Positions 1-8,218 of a stretch of 41,342 bases of DNA are shown one piece after another; the stretch's first letter is position 1; each line of letters begins with the position of its first letter. The notes beneath the pieces were generated by a model, which saw only the letters and a program-made list of their open reading frames with translations, was not told the DNA's origin and searched no databases. Source of the DNA: a virus; the IMG/VR virus record IMGVR_UViG_3300025585_000076, positions 1 to 41,342 of that record; one strand, given 5' to 3'. The translations under genes were made by a program, and so were the position numbers.

Positions 1-89
1 CATGCCATGATTGTAGTAGCCACGCCTGCCGCAGCGGTGGCGATGGTCGGAGCGTAGGTGGTCAGGTCGATTTCCATTGTTTTGCTCAT
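1..89 (-). CDS. Membrane/coiled-coil protein, N-terminal fragment (second copy of the gene at 39591-39974)
   Basis: This is the first 29 codons of the same protein that is complete at 39591-39974, cut by the window edge. The start ATG at 89 overlaps the stop of the 67-aa gene (ATGA). The visible part holds the hydrophobic N-terminal segment (APTIATAAAGVATTIMAW). It is identical in sequence to the other copy, as expected if it is an assembly overlap and not a true second gene. Confidence 0.7.
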   Translation of the reverse strand, partial: MSKTMEIDLTTYAPTIATAAAGVATTIMA

Positions 90-289
90 GGTAATTCTAC
101 TTGTTCAGGCACGTAGTCCACTAACTCCAGCTTGCAGACCCATTCGAGGCCCTTAGTCTCGCAGCCTGTTACCTCCTGTTCGGATATGGCCCATCCGTCC
201 TGAGTCTTGAACGGGGCAAAATAGCAGTCGGGTTGCCATTCGCGGCCAGTCAGTTCTGTTGCCTGTTCGTCTGTGATGTGTGCAATCAT
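86..289 (-). CDS. 67-aa protein paired with the receptor-binding tip, allele A
   Basis: A 67-aa protein of unknown family. Compared with the version at 39971-40174, the C-terminal half (from VTGCETKGLEWVCKLELV onward) is identical. The N-terminal half differs at many positions (for example ATELTGREW versus RSELVGKLW) together with the adjacent tail tip. It starts one base before the fibre stop codon and ends with an ATGA overlap onto the next gene. Co-variation with the tip suggests a tail-fibre chaperone or a partner that contacts the tip; this is inference. No catalytic motif, signal peptide or membrane segment is visible. Confidence 0.75.
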   Translation of the reverse strand: MIAHITDEQATELTGREWQPDCYFAPFKTQDGWAISEQEVTGCETKGLEWVCKLELVDYVPEQVELP

Positions 290-290
290 G

Positions 291-2567
291 TCAGTACACG
301 TTTAATCCAAGCGCGGTCATTTGTGCGTTAACCGTCTGCTCAAGTTGTAGCACCGATATTGCCGATATTGGCGCGGAATATATGGCAAAGAATGGGTAAT
401 TTCTGTTTGTTGGAGCACTGACCGCGCCCGCACTCAGCTTGATGTTGCCTGATGCGGGGGCCGATGATGCGGTCGTTGCATAGCCCCACCTTTCACCGTT
501 AGGCCCTTTGTGGTATACCATAAGTGCATTGGCACCGAAACGCCATGCGGCCCAAAAACCTCGAACATCAGTAGGCGGTGTCATGGAGTGCGCGGTGCTT
601 GTGTTGTTGATGTCGTATGCTGTTATGTTTCCAGCTGCCGCCCATTTAACGGCAAATTGAGTTCGCGGGCTGATAGCTCCGAAAACATCCGCGCCACTAC
701 CTCCGTCTGTTCGGTTGTATAGGGCAAACATTAGGCTATTCTGTGGGTATGCGTTGTTATTCAGCCCCGTGTCACCATCCGAATTAACTCCGTTTGCCGT
801 CACACCTGATGAGCTGAACGTCCACCCACCGTTAAATGTCATGCTGTTGCCTGAGTTGGCAAGGTTCCATTTTGCGTTGGTGCTTGATGCGCCCCTGAAT
901 GGATATATGGCCGATGCCGTCAATCCGACCTCAATAGACCGATAGGCCAGCAACCGTACTACCGTTATTTCTGTTGCGGTCAGCGTTGGGATATTAGCAA
1001 GGTATGCCGCGACCGCTGCCGTGTCCTGCACCGTGACCTGAATAGTCGCGCCTACGGTTGTCACCCCATCAGTAGCAGTTACCATGATGGTCTGAGTCGA
1101 ATAGCCACGCGCGGTGATGGCTAATGCGTTGCCTACCTGAGTGGTGCGGGCATACCCACCTATGCTGTCCGATGGGTAGCTGAATGTGTAGGACGTTGGC
1201 GTTAGTCCTGTTGCCGTTGCCGTAATGGTGAATGACCCACCGTATGCGGGTGTCGCTGATGAGGTGGCTAGTGATAGCGTGTAGGTAGCTGGGCACGCGG
1301 GTACTATCCATTCGTTTCCCACGTTTGACCCGACCTGAACGCCCCCCTGCTTTACAACGATATTCCACGTTTGCGTTGGGTTATTCCACGACCCTATCTG
1401 AGTGCCATTGACTTTAACATACTTATTCGCGGTATCCTCGGCCTCGATATTTCCTACGTTCGTTCCGTTGATATTCATGTGGGCGTTACCGATGACCCAT
1501 TGACCCGAAACGAGACTGCCTACGGGGCTTGATGGTGTGGCATCTGTTACTACTTGAATGTTCTCTGTGCCGCCACTTGGCACGGTTCCGTATGAGTCTC
1601 CGTTTATTGTGATGGTGCCATCTGCGCATGGGTCTGATGTCACCTCCCATGTGTCAACACCGTCCCATGACCCTGCCTCGCTGCCGTCTAATGTTACTTT
1701 TACGGAAAATGTCGATCCACTTGCAGGGGTGCCTACTTCGGTGCCGTTTATCTCCACGGTCACGGGGTCGCATGGCGGTATTACGCACTCGGCCTCAAGT
1801 AGTGCATCCTGCGCCTCTGGTGTCAGGCAGTCAAACACATCGGCCACAACATCTTCAGGGGCAACCTCGGCCAGTTGTTCGCATAGCGTTGATGGTGTGT
1901 CGCATAGTGCCGCCTCCAAACAAGTGACCTGTTCATCGGTCAGACGGTCAATTACGGTCGGCTTGCAGAAGTCGAAGGTATGCAGAATATCGGGGTCGAT
2001 GCCGTCACACTCATTTGCGAAACAGGCTATATCAGCGGTCACGGTAACATCAACGTTCAACGCACCATAGACTAACTCATAATGCGGCTCAAGTGTCTGA
2101 GTGCCCTCGGTTTCCTCAGACCAAACCTTTTGCGGGTCGCCATCGGCTGCTGTTACCAATACTTTCACCGATGCCGCCCCGATCTGTGCCATTAGCGGGC
2201 CATTGTCAGCGGTCAGATTCTTTGTAACGGTGTCGGCTATCCTTTGAAATGAATAGGCATCATCGGCACTCAGTTTCGACCTCCTTACCGCGAATACGAA
2301 ACGCAACGGGAACGAACGCTCGGCACGTTTGCGTGGTGAGTACTGATTTGCGACCGCTGACGTTGTGACCTCTGAACGCAACCGCCAATACCCCATGCCG
2401 TCAGCGTTATCGAAGTCAACCGCCTGCCATTGCCCCTGTGACACATAGGCTGCGGGTTGAGCGATGCCCTCAGTATCTTTTTTGATCTCACAAAGGCAGT
2501 TCAGCGACTCCCAATAGTTCAGGAGCGATAGTTGCAAATTCAGGTAATTGATAATGACTTGCAACAT
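291..2567 (-). CDS. Tail/receptor-binding protein with Ig-like module and variable C-terminal tip, allele A
   Basis: A 758-aa protein. I place the start at the ATG at 2567, directly after the stop of the MuF-like gene (2570); the open frame continues upstream only as overlap with that gene. After an N-terminal attachment region, residues about 250-430 carry repeated beta modules marked by NGT/NGD-x-x-G motifs (INGTEVG, INGDSYG, INGTNVG, VNGTQIG). An Ig/PKD-like domain follows (YTLSLATSSATPAY to GATIQVTV). The last ~230 residues are rich in Gly, Asn, Thr and aromatics and look like a lectin-like (LamG-type) binding tip. The distal part is the segment that differs between the two alleles. The role as host-recognition protein is inferred from architecture, position and variability. 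Confidence 0.75.
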   Translation of the reverse strand: MLQVIINYLNLQLSLLNYWESLNCLCEIKKDTEGIAQPAAYVSQGQWQAVDFDNADGMGYWRLRSEVTTSAVANQYSPRKRAERSFPLRFVFAVRRSKLSADDAYSFQRIADTVTKNLTADNGPLMAQIGAASVKVLVTAADGDPQKVWSEETEGTQTLEPHYELVYGALNVDVTVTADIACFANECDGIDPDILHTFDFCKPTVIDRLTDEQVTCLEAALCDTPSTLCEQLAEVAPEDVVADVFDCLTPEAQDALLEAECVIPPCDPVTVEINGTEVGTPASGSTFSVKVTLDGSEAGSWDGVDTWEVTSDPCADGTITINGDSYGTVPSGGTENIQVVTDATPSSPVGSLVSGQWVIGNAHMNINGTNVGNIEAEDTANKYVKVNGTQIGSWNNPTQTWNIVVKQGGVQVGSNVGNEWIVPACPATYTLSLATSSATPAYGGSFTITATATGLTPTSYTFSYPSDSIGGYARTTQVGNALAITARGYSTQTIMVTATDGVTTVGATIQVTVQDTAAVAAYLANIPTLTATEITVVRLLAYRSIEVGLTASAIYPFRGASSTNAKWNLANSGNSMTFNGGWTFSSSGVTANGVNSDGDTGLNNNAYPQNSLMFALYNRTDGGSGADVFGAISPRTQFAVKWAAAGNITAYDINNTSTAHSMTPPTDVRGFWAAWRFGANALMVYHKGPNGERWGYATTASSAPASGNIKLSAGAVSAPTNRNYPFFAIYSAPISAISVLQLEQTVNAQMTALGLNVY

Positions 2568-2569
2568 GG

Positions 2570-3439
2570 TTATGCTGATTTGATTCTTTGACGGTCGGCC
2601 AAAGGTACAATTGACTCCGAAACAGGTAATAGCGCGTGTTGGCAGTTGTAGCCGCCACGAGTCACGAAAATGGTCTGTGGTGTGGTGCCCGCCATCTTGC
2701 CCGCCCAGTCCTGCGCGGCCCATGATTCAACCTCCGAACGATGGAAAAATTTACCCAATCGTGCCTTGCAAAATGGGCGTGTAGTGTCGATCAGGCCGCC
2801 TGTGTACAGATACCAACTCAGGCCCAATTGATCGGCCACCGCGTTTGTGACGGCACTATCCGCAAGGGCGAACGTATCGGATACTATCTGACGGGTCGCG
2901 GATAGCAGACGGCCATCTACCGTCTCATCTCCAATCGTCAACAGCCGAACGGTGTCGATCAGACCTTGCCGACTTGATCCACCCGATACCGCATTAGCTA
3001 AAGCAGTGCGCATGGGAACAGACAACCGCTCATCGGTCATATTGAGCAATGACTCAACCGTGAGCCGTTTGCGCTGTCTCAATATGTCCTGGGCGATTTT
3101 CGGAACGGTCAATTTTCCCGTGGTCGCATCAAAGTAGGCATAGGTCAAAGCGGCCTGCGCGTCCATCTCTTTGAGCAGTTCGGATAGTGCACTTTCATAT
3201 TCTGTGCCCGTCAGCACTTCGCGCATGGCATCGGTCAACGCCTCAACCTTTAACAGATTCGCATTAGTTACCGCTACATTACCGCCAACGTAGTCAAGCT
3301 GATCGAGCAGGCGAAGTATCTTGTTGAGGCTTTTCTTTTCGATTTGCCCCATCTTAGTAAAGAAATTTGCAGGAACAGATTCGAGACGCTCAAGTTTGTC
3401 GTCCACGATTGCCTGAACCGCTGCCGAGAACTCAGCCAT
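2570..3439 (-). CDS. MuF-like minor head / head morphogenesis protein
   Basis: A 289-aa protein overlapping the portal gene by 8 nt. The C-terminus has the layout of the SPP1 gp7/Mu gpF minor head family: DTTRPFC at 218-224, an aromatic-basic stretch (GKFFHR), then RGGYNCQHALLPVS at 261-274. This matches the D-x-R-x-x-C ... G-x-x-C/H-x-x-x-P-V pattern of that fold. The first 200 residues are helical. Portal followed by MuF protein is the classic order in tailed phages. The family usually sits inside the procapsid near the portal and may be ejected with DNA; that role is family knowledge, not visible here. Confidence 0.8.
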   Translation of the reverse strand: MAEFSAAVQAIVDDKLERLESVPANFFTKMGQIEKKSLNKILRLLDQLDYVGGNVAVTNANLLKVEALTDAMREVLTGTEYESALSELLKEMDAQAALTYAYFDATTGKLTVPKIAQDILRQRKRLTVESLLNMTDERLSVPMRTALANAVSGGSSRQGLIDTVRLLTIGDETVDGRLLSATRQIVSDTFALADSAVTNAVADQLGLSWYLYTGGLIDTTRPFCKARLGKFFHRSEVESWAAQDWAGKMAGTTPQTIFVTRGGYNCQHALLPVSESIVPLADRQRIKSA

Positions 3440-5249
3440 TTAATATCCGATTGATAGCATCCTCTCGGCTTGTGATCGCGGGTGCCTTTTCCTTTGCCGC
3501 TGCGACCAGTTCGGCCACTTGTTCGGTCAGGTCTTTGGTCAGGTATGTAGGATCGGCCGCGATCAGTTCGTTAATGATCTGAACGGCACTATCATGCAAA
3601 ACGACCTCCCAATTCTGTACGATACCCTGTGCCTTGCGTTGGGTAATTGCCTCGCTTGAAAGGGTCAGTAGTCGGTCGGCTGACACTATTACATTGAACA
3701 CCGCGGCACCTTCGCTATCGGCATAGTAGCGATTGTTGATGTATTGATAGATCAGCGCGTGTTGAACAACGTCAGGCGCACCCGCTTCACGGGCAGCTTG
3801 AATGTCGGCCAACATATCGCCATCGGTACGGAAGTCAAACGTGCGCGGCCTTTGAAGTTCAACCGTAACATCCTCATCGCGAATGTCTGCCATAGTGACG
3901 AGCATCCATTCGTACAGGTCGAATATCTGATCCGACTCTGGCCGGATGAAGGCATACATGGCCTTGAGATCGATAGCGTCACCCGTTGCCGTCCTGTTCT
4001 CGCTTCCCTTGACCTCGGTGCCTGACGTGTGAATGTGTAGGATAGACCTTGCCAGTTCGGTGTACTTGTCAATCAGTTCCTGAACGAACTTGCCCGCATC
4101 GGTTGAAGGTGTGATGTATTCAACTGGCTTGGCGAATGAGGTGTCTCCATCGCTGTTGCCCTCTTTCGGCTTGAGTAGATATGTGCCCATCGGGCTAACA
4201 CGCATCTTCATGCCTGACCCGTTACACGCCTTGCAGACATGGAAACCGTGGCCGTCCTCGTTGGAAATTCGGCCACCGTTGCACATCCTGCCATCAGGTT
4301 CTGCGAAGTCGCACACATCGCCCACCATGACTCTGAATGGAAACATACAATTTGCAACGGAGCATTGCAGGTAGTTGGCGTTGGTCAGGACGTTGTCGAG
4401 GGGGTCAACAGCGTAGTAAAATTTCGAGGTGTAGTATATTCGATTGTCGGCTAACAGCGTAGGCACCCCCTTCAATTTCTGAGCGGGCACATATCCGAGG
4501 TCGTGCATCACAACGGGGTAAACGATAAAAGTGTGATCGTTGAATTTTCCCGTCTGCTCAACCTTCCATATCGCATCTTCGGTATAGACCATGAACACGC
4601 GACCAACGCGTGTCGGGCGATTATAGTAGTATACTGAACTGCGCTCGTGACTCTCAAACATCGCAAAGTGCCGATCCCATGCGACCACCTTGTCACATGA
4701 ATAATAGACAGGTTGCGGCTTATACAACTCACGGTCTTCGGTTATTTCCCGACCGTCAACCTCAACCTTTTTGAGCGGTGGTATATCAATAGCGATTACC
4801 CCATTCGGGTCTTTCGATTTCATGGTCAACAGGATGTCTTTAACGAATGACTCAAGCGACCTGTGATATTCGATACCAGTTTCAACGAACTTCGGGAATT
4901 CGGTTTCCGTTGTGAGCCTGAGTGTCCAGTTTCCATCGGCCATTGACCGACCGACCACTTGCATATAATCGGCAAATACAGGGTGAGTGACGTTCTTGTA
5001 GTTCGCCTTGATATACTCAGCCTCCTCGTTCGTCTCGTTCGGGGCGCGTTTGGCGAACAGATCAGCGGGGTAACGGTCAACCTCCGCATGGTTCGCTATG
5101 CGGTCACGTTGGCGAACAGCGGCCCGATACCCATCGTAATAGTCAGGCACGGACTTGAACACGCCCCTACCATCCTCTATAACGTAGGCATCTTTTGACG
5201 CGGCCAAAACTTCGGCCAGCACCTCGCGGATTCTCAGCTCATCGATCAT
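3432..5249 (-). CDS. Portal protein
   Basis: A 605-aa protein of portal size, placed between the head connector genes and the MuF-like gene, which it overlaps by 8 nt. It has a mixed alpha/beta body, a long helical region (about 410-480: VQELIDKYTELARSI) and a C-terminal helical, acidic and Ala-rich tail. Residues about 305-345 hold a Cys cluster (CSVANC, GDVC, GRMC, HVCKACNGSG) that looks like a zinc knuckle inserted in the portal fold. The portal is the dodecameric DNA channel and motor docking site. The call rests on size, gene order and the MuF neighbour; no other gene in the head block could fill the role. Confidence 0.75.
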   Translation of the reverse strand: MIDELRIREVLAEVLAASKDAYVIEDGRGVFKSVPDYYDGYRAAVRQRDRIANHAEVDRYPADLFAKRAPNETNEEAEYIKANYKNVTHPVFADYMQVVGRSMADGNWTLRLTTETEFPKFVETGIEYHRSLESFVKDILLTMKSKDPNGVIAIDIPPLKKVEVDGREITEDRELYKPQPVYYSCDKVVAWDRHFAMFESHERSSVYYYNRPTRVGRVFMVYTEDAIWKVEQTGKFNDHTFIVYPVVMHDLGYVPAQKLKGVPTLLADNRIYYTSKFYYAVDPLDNVLTNANYLQCSVANCMFPFRVMVGDVCDFAEPDGRMCNGGRISNEDGHGFHVCKACNGSGMKMRVSPMGTYLLKPKEGNSDGDTSFAKPVEYITPSTDAGKFVQELIDKYTELARSILHIHTSGTEVKGSENRTATGDAIDLKAMYAFIRPESDQIFDLYEWMLVTMADIRDEDVTVELQRPRTFDFRTDGDMLADIQAAREAGAPDVVQHALIYQYINNRYYADSEGAAVFNVIVSADRLLTLSSEAITQRKAQGIVQNWEVVLHDSAVQIINELIAADPTYLTKDLTEQVAELVAAAKEKAPAITSREDAINRILNG

Positions 5250-5286
5250 CTCCTTGGTCGTCTTGGTCTTGCGCAGTTACACATGG

Positions 5287-5868
5287 TCAGGCGGATATTA
5301 GGCGTTTCATTTCGTAGGCAAAAACCTTGTCGAACGTCTCCCGTTCCTGTTTCGTGAAGTCGGTGAATCGTCCGTTACGTTTTCGCAGGTAGCGTAATTT
5401 CTTGACATTTTCAGCCCGATCCAAACGCTCAACGTAGTGATTAGCGTTGATGCGGATAGGTGCCGCATTTGCGGGGTAGGTGTCCGAGCTTGGCGACAGG
5501 TTCTGATTTGCGAAGTCAGATTGAAGATTGTTCGTCATTCGGCTGTTGACCACGTTCGGGTCGAAGCCTTGAGCCTTTTTCAGGGCGTAGTATGACTTGA
5601 AATAGGTAGTCTTTATGGCCTTTCCAGTCTTACCCTTATGACTGCCAGCCCGCCTAAGTTGGTCGTCCGATGCGTATATCGGCCTCCATTTGTTGTATTC
5701 AGGCTTGATCTTAGTCATAGTGCGGTCAATGCCCTTGTGAAATATCCTGAGTATGCGCATAGCATGAACCGTCTGAGCCGCAATCTTTAGGGGTAAGTTC
5801 TCCCGTTCGATAGCTTCAACCTTCGACATGATCTTAGCTGCAAATGCCTGTGGTGTCAGTTGAGCCAT
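5287..5868 (-). CDS. Probable head-tail connector / tail completion protein
   Basis: A 193-aa basic protein between the portal and a capsid-proximal structural gene. It has a helical N-terminus (about 1-50), a central segment with many Lys/Arg and Tyr (IKPEYNKWRPIYASDD, YFKSYYALKKAQGF), and an aromatic-ended helix near the C-terminus (RFTDFTKQERETFDKVFAYEM). In gene order it occupies the slot of HK97-gp10-like tail completion or neck proteins. I see no diagnostic motif, so the call rests on position and length. Confidence 0.5.
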   Translation of the reverse strand: MAQLTPQAFAAKIMSKVEAIERENLPLKIAAQTVHAMRILRIFHKGIDRTMTKIKPEYNKWRPIYASDDQLRRAGSHKGKTGKAIKTTYFKSYYALKKAQGFDPNVVNSRMTNNLQSDFANQNLSPSSDTYPANAAPIRINANHYVERLDRAENVKKLRYLRKRNGRFTDFTKQERETFDKVFAYEMKRLISA

Positions 5869-5951
5869 ATCTCGAATTTTGTTGCAATTCCAGAAACGAC
5901 ATGAAGGCAGACCTCCATTGCACCTACCCTATGCCTGAATGTTTCTGTCAT
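5856..5951 (-). CDS. Possible 31-aa micro-protein between two structural genes
   Basis: A 31-codon frame fills the 80-base gap between the genes at 5948 and 5868. Its ATG (5951-5949) overlaps the stop of the upstream gene as ATGA, the coupling used across this genome. Its TGA (5858-5856) overlaps the start of the next gene by 13 nt. The peptide starts MTETFRHRVG and ends FEIWLN, with no recognisable motif. It could instead be only a translational bridge that carries ribosomes to the next start. Low confidence as a functional protein. Confidence 0.35.
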   Translation of the reverse strand: MTETFRHRVGAMEVCLHVVSGIATKFEIWLN

Positions 5952-6955
5952 GGCAATGTTGTAACGTATTTGGCAGTCCTTCGGCACACGAAACACACGC
6001 CATCGTCAGGTGGCATGATGTTCTTTAACTGAATGGACAGGTGCCGTTCGTAGTCCTCATGCGCCTTGCTCATCCGCCTTTCGAGACTATCGCGGTCGAT
6101 GTTTGTCTTTGAGTTGAGCCGTTCAGATTTCGCCATCTCATAAGCGAAGTGCAGGATCTCCTCCGCTGTGCGATACAATATCGGCAACTTTAGCGCGTTC
6201 CTGTGAGCGCATAGCCAACTATCCTCATCGCAGCGAAGATTGTAGATAACGCTTACCCCTGCCGTATGTGAAAGGCCCGCGATGTTCGCGAGTATGCCCG
6301 CGCCTGTCGATGGGTAGCTGATCGCTCGGCCTGCGATATATGAGCCTACGCGATACGCGCCACCTGTGCAGCTTTGGCAATCGTTCGCATCACTCAGCGA
6401 GGTCAAGTAACTGCCGACCGCGTTCGCGTTGTAAACGATTCCGAGGCGCATCTTACGTTTGACCGCCTTGTACGCCTTATCAACGTAGGTAGTCACGGGC
6501 TGACCCGCGATTGATGCCACCGTGAACGTATCTAGTACCTGCCCAGTCATGGTATCAACTATTGACATGGTGACGTTACCCGTGGTCTGCAAGTACGTTT
6601 CAACCGATGATATGTAAATTTCAAAGTAAGATGCCGCGTTCAGGACTTCCAATTCAACACCCGCCATCTTTCCAGTTATCGCTGGAACAGATGTCTGAGT
6701 CTCGTTCATGAAACCGATCCGCCTATTCTCTACAATGGTCGCGGGTATGAATGAGTGGCGGTATGACGCCACCGCCTCAGTCACCACGTTCTGAATAGCG
6801 AAGTCTAATTTTTCCTCAATGAACTCATTGACGGTCGCGTAGTCCTTGGTAATGAACTGCTCAATCTCGGACGCGCGTACCACGTTGTCCAAAAGCAGTC
6901 CATCGGGTGCTTCGCAGCCTCCTTTCCATCCTATCAATCCGTCAAAACAGCCCAT
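5948..6955 (-). CDS. Head-proximal structural protein of unknown fold
   Basis: A 335-aa protein directly downstream of the capsid terminator. It starts MGCFDGLIGWKGGCEAPDG, a Cys/Gly-rich N-terminus that I recognise as common in structural proteins of Bacteroidota phages. Other marks are a beta-rich middle (90-230), a CQSCTGGAY motif near 195, a C-terminal helical segment (about 270-310) and a final CFVCRR pair. Position between capsid and portal suggests a head-tail adaptor or capsid-associated protein. No enzyme motif is seen. Confidence 0.6.
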   Translation of the reverse strand: MGCFDGLIGWKGGCEAPDGLLLDNVVRASEIEQFITKDYATVNEFIEEKLDFAIQNVVTEAVASYRHSFIPATIVENRRIGFMNETQTSVPAITGKMAGVELEVLNAASYFEIYISSVETYLQTTGNVTMSIVDTMTGQVLDTFTVASIAGQPVTTYVDKAYKAVKRKMRLGIVYNANAVGSYLTSLSDANDCQSCTGGAYRVGSYIAGRAISYPSTGAGILANIAGLSHTAGVSVIYNLRCDEDSWLCAHRNALKLPILYRTAEEILHFAYEMAKSERLNSKTNIDRDSLERRMSKAHEDYERHLSIQLKNIMPPDDGVCFVCRRTAKYVTTLP

Positions 6956-6980
6956 CGTTCAATTCTGTTTTTAGTGTAAG

Positions 6981-7012
6981 AAAAGGGGCGGGCGGCAATT
7001 GCTACCCGCCCC
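6981..7012 (-). terminator. Rho-independent terminator after the major capsid gene
   Basis: On the minus strand an 8-bp perfect GC stem (GGGGCGGG at 7012-7005 with CCCGCCCC at 6992-6985) encloses a 12-nt loop and is followed by TTTTCTT. It lies about 10 nt after the capsid stop codon. With the promoter at 8206 it makes the capsid gene a separate, strongly expressed transcript. Confidence 0.85.
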
Positions 7013-7022
7013 TGTTCAATGA

Positions 7023-8081
7023 TCAGGCGTTGTTCACCTTCATAACGGCAACACCGTTGACCCCTTCGAGGTGGTCGCCAGTCTGATACATATCAGCGGG
7101 CAACGATACCACCTTAGTGATCGCGAACAGCACAACGTGGATATTGCCGCAGTCGTACTTCACGGTCAGGTCATAAGGCAGGCCAGTCCAAGGGCTGCGG
7201 ATGATACCGTGCGACTCGGTCGGCACTTGGGTAGCGAACAGGCCATCCCAACGGTTGTAAGTCAGAACCTGCGCCGCACCGTTGGCAAGTACGAACGAGT
7301 AGGCATCGCCACCGAGGGCGGTCACTACATCAGGGTCGTACATGGACACTGATCCGAAGCGGGACTGAATGTCGCCAACGTTCAGACCTGTTGCGGTGCA
7401 ACATCCAGAGCGGTTCAATTCAACGTAACCGTTCCAAAGCATCCCACCGATAACGGCATAGTTCCCGAAGTTGGAAACCTTCGCGGCCTGATCGAGCGAG
7501 TACGGGCTTTGAACCATCGGGCTGTATGAACCAGATGACACAACGGTACGCAATTCAAGCTGATCCGATCCGTTCACCGTAGCGAATGGAACACTTGCGG
7601 CACGGGTTGACCAGTTGCCGACAAGGGCCTCAAGTTGCGTGGCGTTTTTCACGTTCACGTCAACATCGAGTGCGGCCACCATCATCATGATCTGCTCGTT
7701 GAAGAAGTCGGCATTGTCTTCGCACATCCTCGCAAGCGAGTCGGTGCTGAACAATTGCTCCTGCTTCAAAGAGCTTGTCTCATCGATGGTGTAGGTCTCC
7801 GAAGTGTTGCCGCGTTCGGTCGTGGCTGTACAGGTCAGACTTGCATCAGCGGTTGACGAACCTTTCAAGATTCGCGGCTGATAGGTCAGCTCAACGGTCT
7901 TGATCTTTCCGCGCCCTGGATTGACCAACTGAGCGATGCCGTTCCTGTTGACAGGCGACATGAGGTATTCGGTCAGCGCGATGGGTTCGGTCGTGAACTT
8001 CGCGGGGTTGGCGTTAAATACTTGGGTCAGCTTGCTTTGAAGATTTGGGCAAGCGACCAGACTTTCAGGTGTGTAAGACAT
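7023..8081 (-). CDS. Major capsid protein
   Basis: A 352-aa protein directly after the coiled-coil scaffold gene, with its own promoter, structured leader and terminator, as expected for the most abundant virion protein. The N-terminal arm is followed by a beta-rich body with few charged clusters. Two adjacent Cys (GCC, near 225) are unusual for a capsid protein. The C-terminal region (VVLFAITKVVSLPADMYQ) resembles HK97-fold capsid ends. The fold is inferred from length, order and expression signals, not from a signature motif. Confidence 0.8.
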   Translation of the reverse strand: MSYTPESLVACPNLQSKLTQVFNANPAKFTTEPIALTEYLMSPVNRNGIAQLVNPGRGKIKTVELTYQPRILKGSSTADASLTCTATTERGNTSETYTIDETSSLKQEQLFSTDSLARMCEDNADFFNEQIMMMVAALDVDVNVKNATQLEALVGNWSTRAASVPFATVNGSDQLELRTVVSSGSYSPMVQSPYSLDQAAKVSNFGNYAVIGGMLWNGYVELNRSGCCTATGLNVGDIQSRFGSVSMYDPDVVTALGGDAYSFVLANGAAQVLTYNRWDGLFATQVPTESHGIIRSPWTGLPYDLTVKYDCGNIHVVLFAITKVVSLPADMYQTGDHLEGVNGVAVMKVNNA

Positions 8082-8090
8082 GGTTAATGA

Positions 8091-8191
8091 GTGTAAGCGT
8101 TCATTATCCGCCTCTGACGGCTGCGGATTTAAGGCCGTGAACGCACACTCTTAACAGCCTGTGCAAGCTGTGAACGATGTTACCTCATCGT
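8091..8191 (-). promoter_or_regulatory. Structured 5' leader of the capsid mRNA
   Basis: The ~120-nt leader can fold into three consecutive hairpins: ACGATG/CATCGT (8174-8179 with 8186-8191), ACAGC/GCTGT (8154-8158 with 8167-8171), and a long nested one. In the nested hairpin 8138-8148 pairs with 8091-8103 and the inner GCGGAT/ATCCGC pairs 8123-8128 with 8106-8111. The last stem ends about 10 nt before the capsid ATG. A role in mRNA stability or autogenous control is inference. Confidence 0.55.
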
Positions 8192-8205
8192 GAAGGGTAG
8201 CGCGG

Positions 8206-8213
8206 CAAAGATA
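8206..8213 (-). promoter_or_regulatory. Capsid promoter, -7 element
   Basis: The minus strand reads TATCTTTG, a perfect Bacteroidota TAnnTTTG box, with TTTG 17 nt upstream as a -33 element inside the end of the scaffold gene. It sits just after the scaffold stop codon, so the capsid gene can be transcribed apart from the upstream operon. Confidence 0.75.
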
Positions 8214-8218
8214 TGAAA

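Larger units (their letters stand above)
1..1459. repeat. Contig-end redundancy, allele A of the tail-tip locus
   Basis: This block corresponds to 39886-41342. The first 127 bases are identical to 39886-40012, the first mismatch being at 128/40013. Bases 1345-1459 are identical to 41228-41342, and 1291-1343 also match, with a single mismatch at 1344/41227. Between these anchors the two versions differ heavily, yet their lengths differ by only 2 bases. A shared stretch of exactly 127 nt at the contig end is what an assembler with k=127 would leave at a bubble. I infer one locus with two alleles in the sampled population. Confidence 0.85.

Noticed and set aside
1-127. Direct terminal repeat as the physical end of the genome
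   Set aside because: The shared stretch is exactly 127 nt and is followed by diverged but homologous sequence that converges again at 1345/41228. A packaging repeat would not do this; an assembly bubble does.
291-1345. Diversity-generating retroelement acting on the tail tip
   Set aside because: The alleles differ at all kinds of bases and over long stretches, not only at adenines, and no reverse transcriptase or template repeat is seen in the window.
1558-2070. Plus-strand 170-codon frame opposite the fibre gene
   Set aside because: It lies opposite a recognisable repeated fibre region and has Ser/Thr/Pro-rich composition expected from antisense reading.
2568-2723. N-terminal extension of the fibre gene to 2723
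   Set aside because: The extension lies wholly in the MuF-like coding region and reads as its frame shadow; the ATG at 2567 follows that stop directly.
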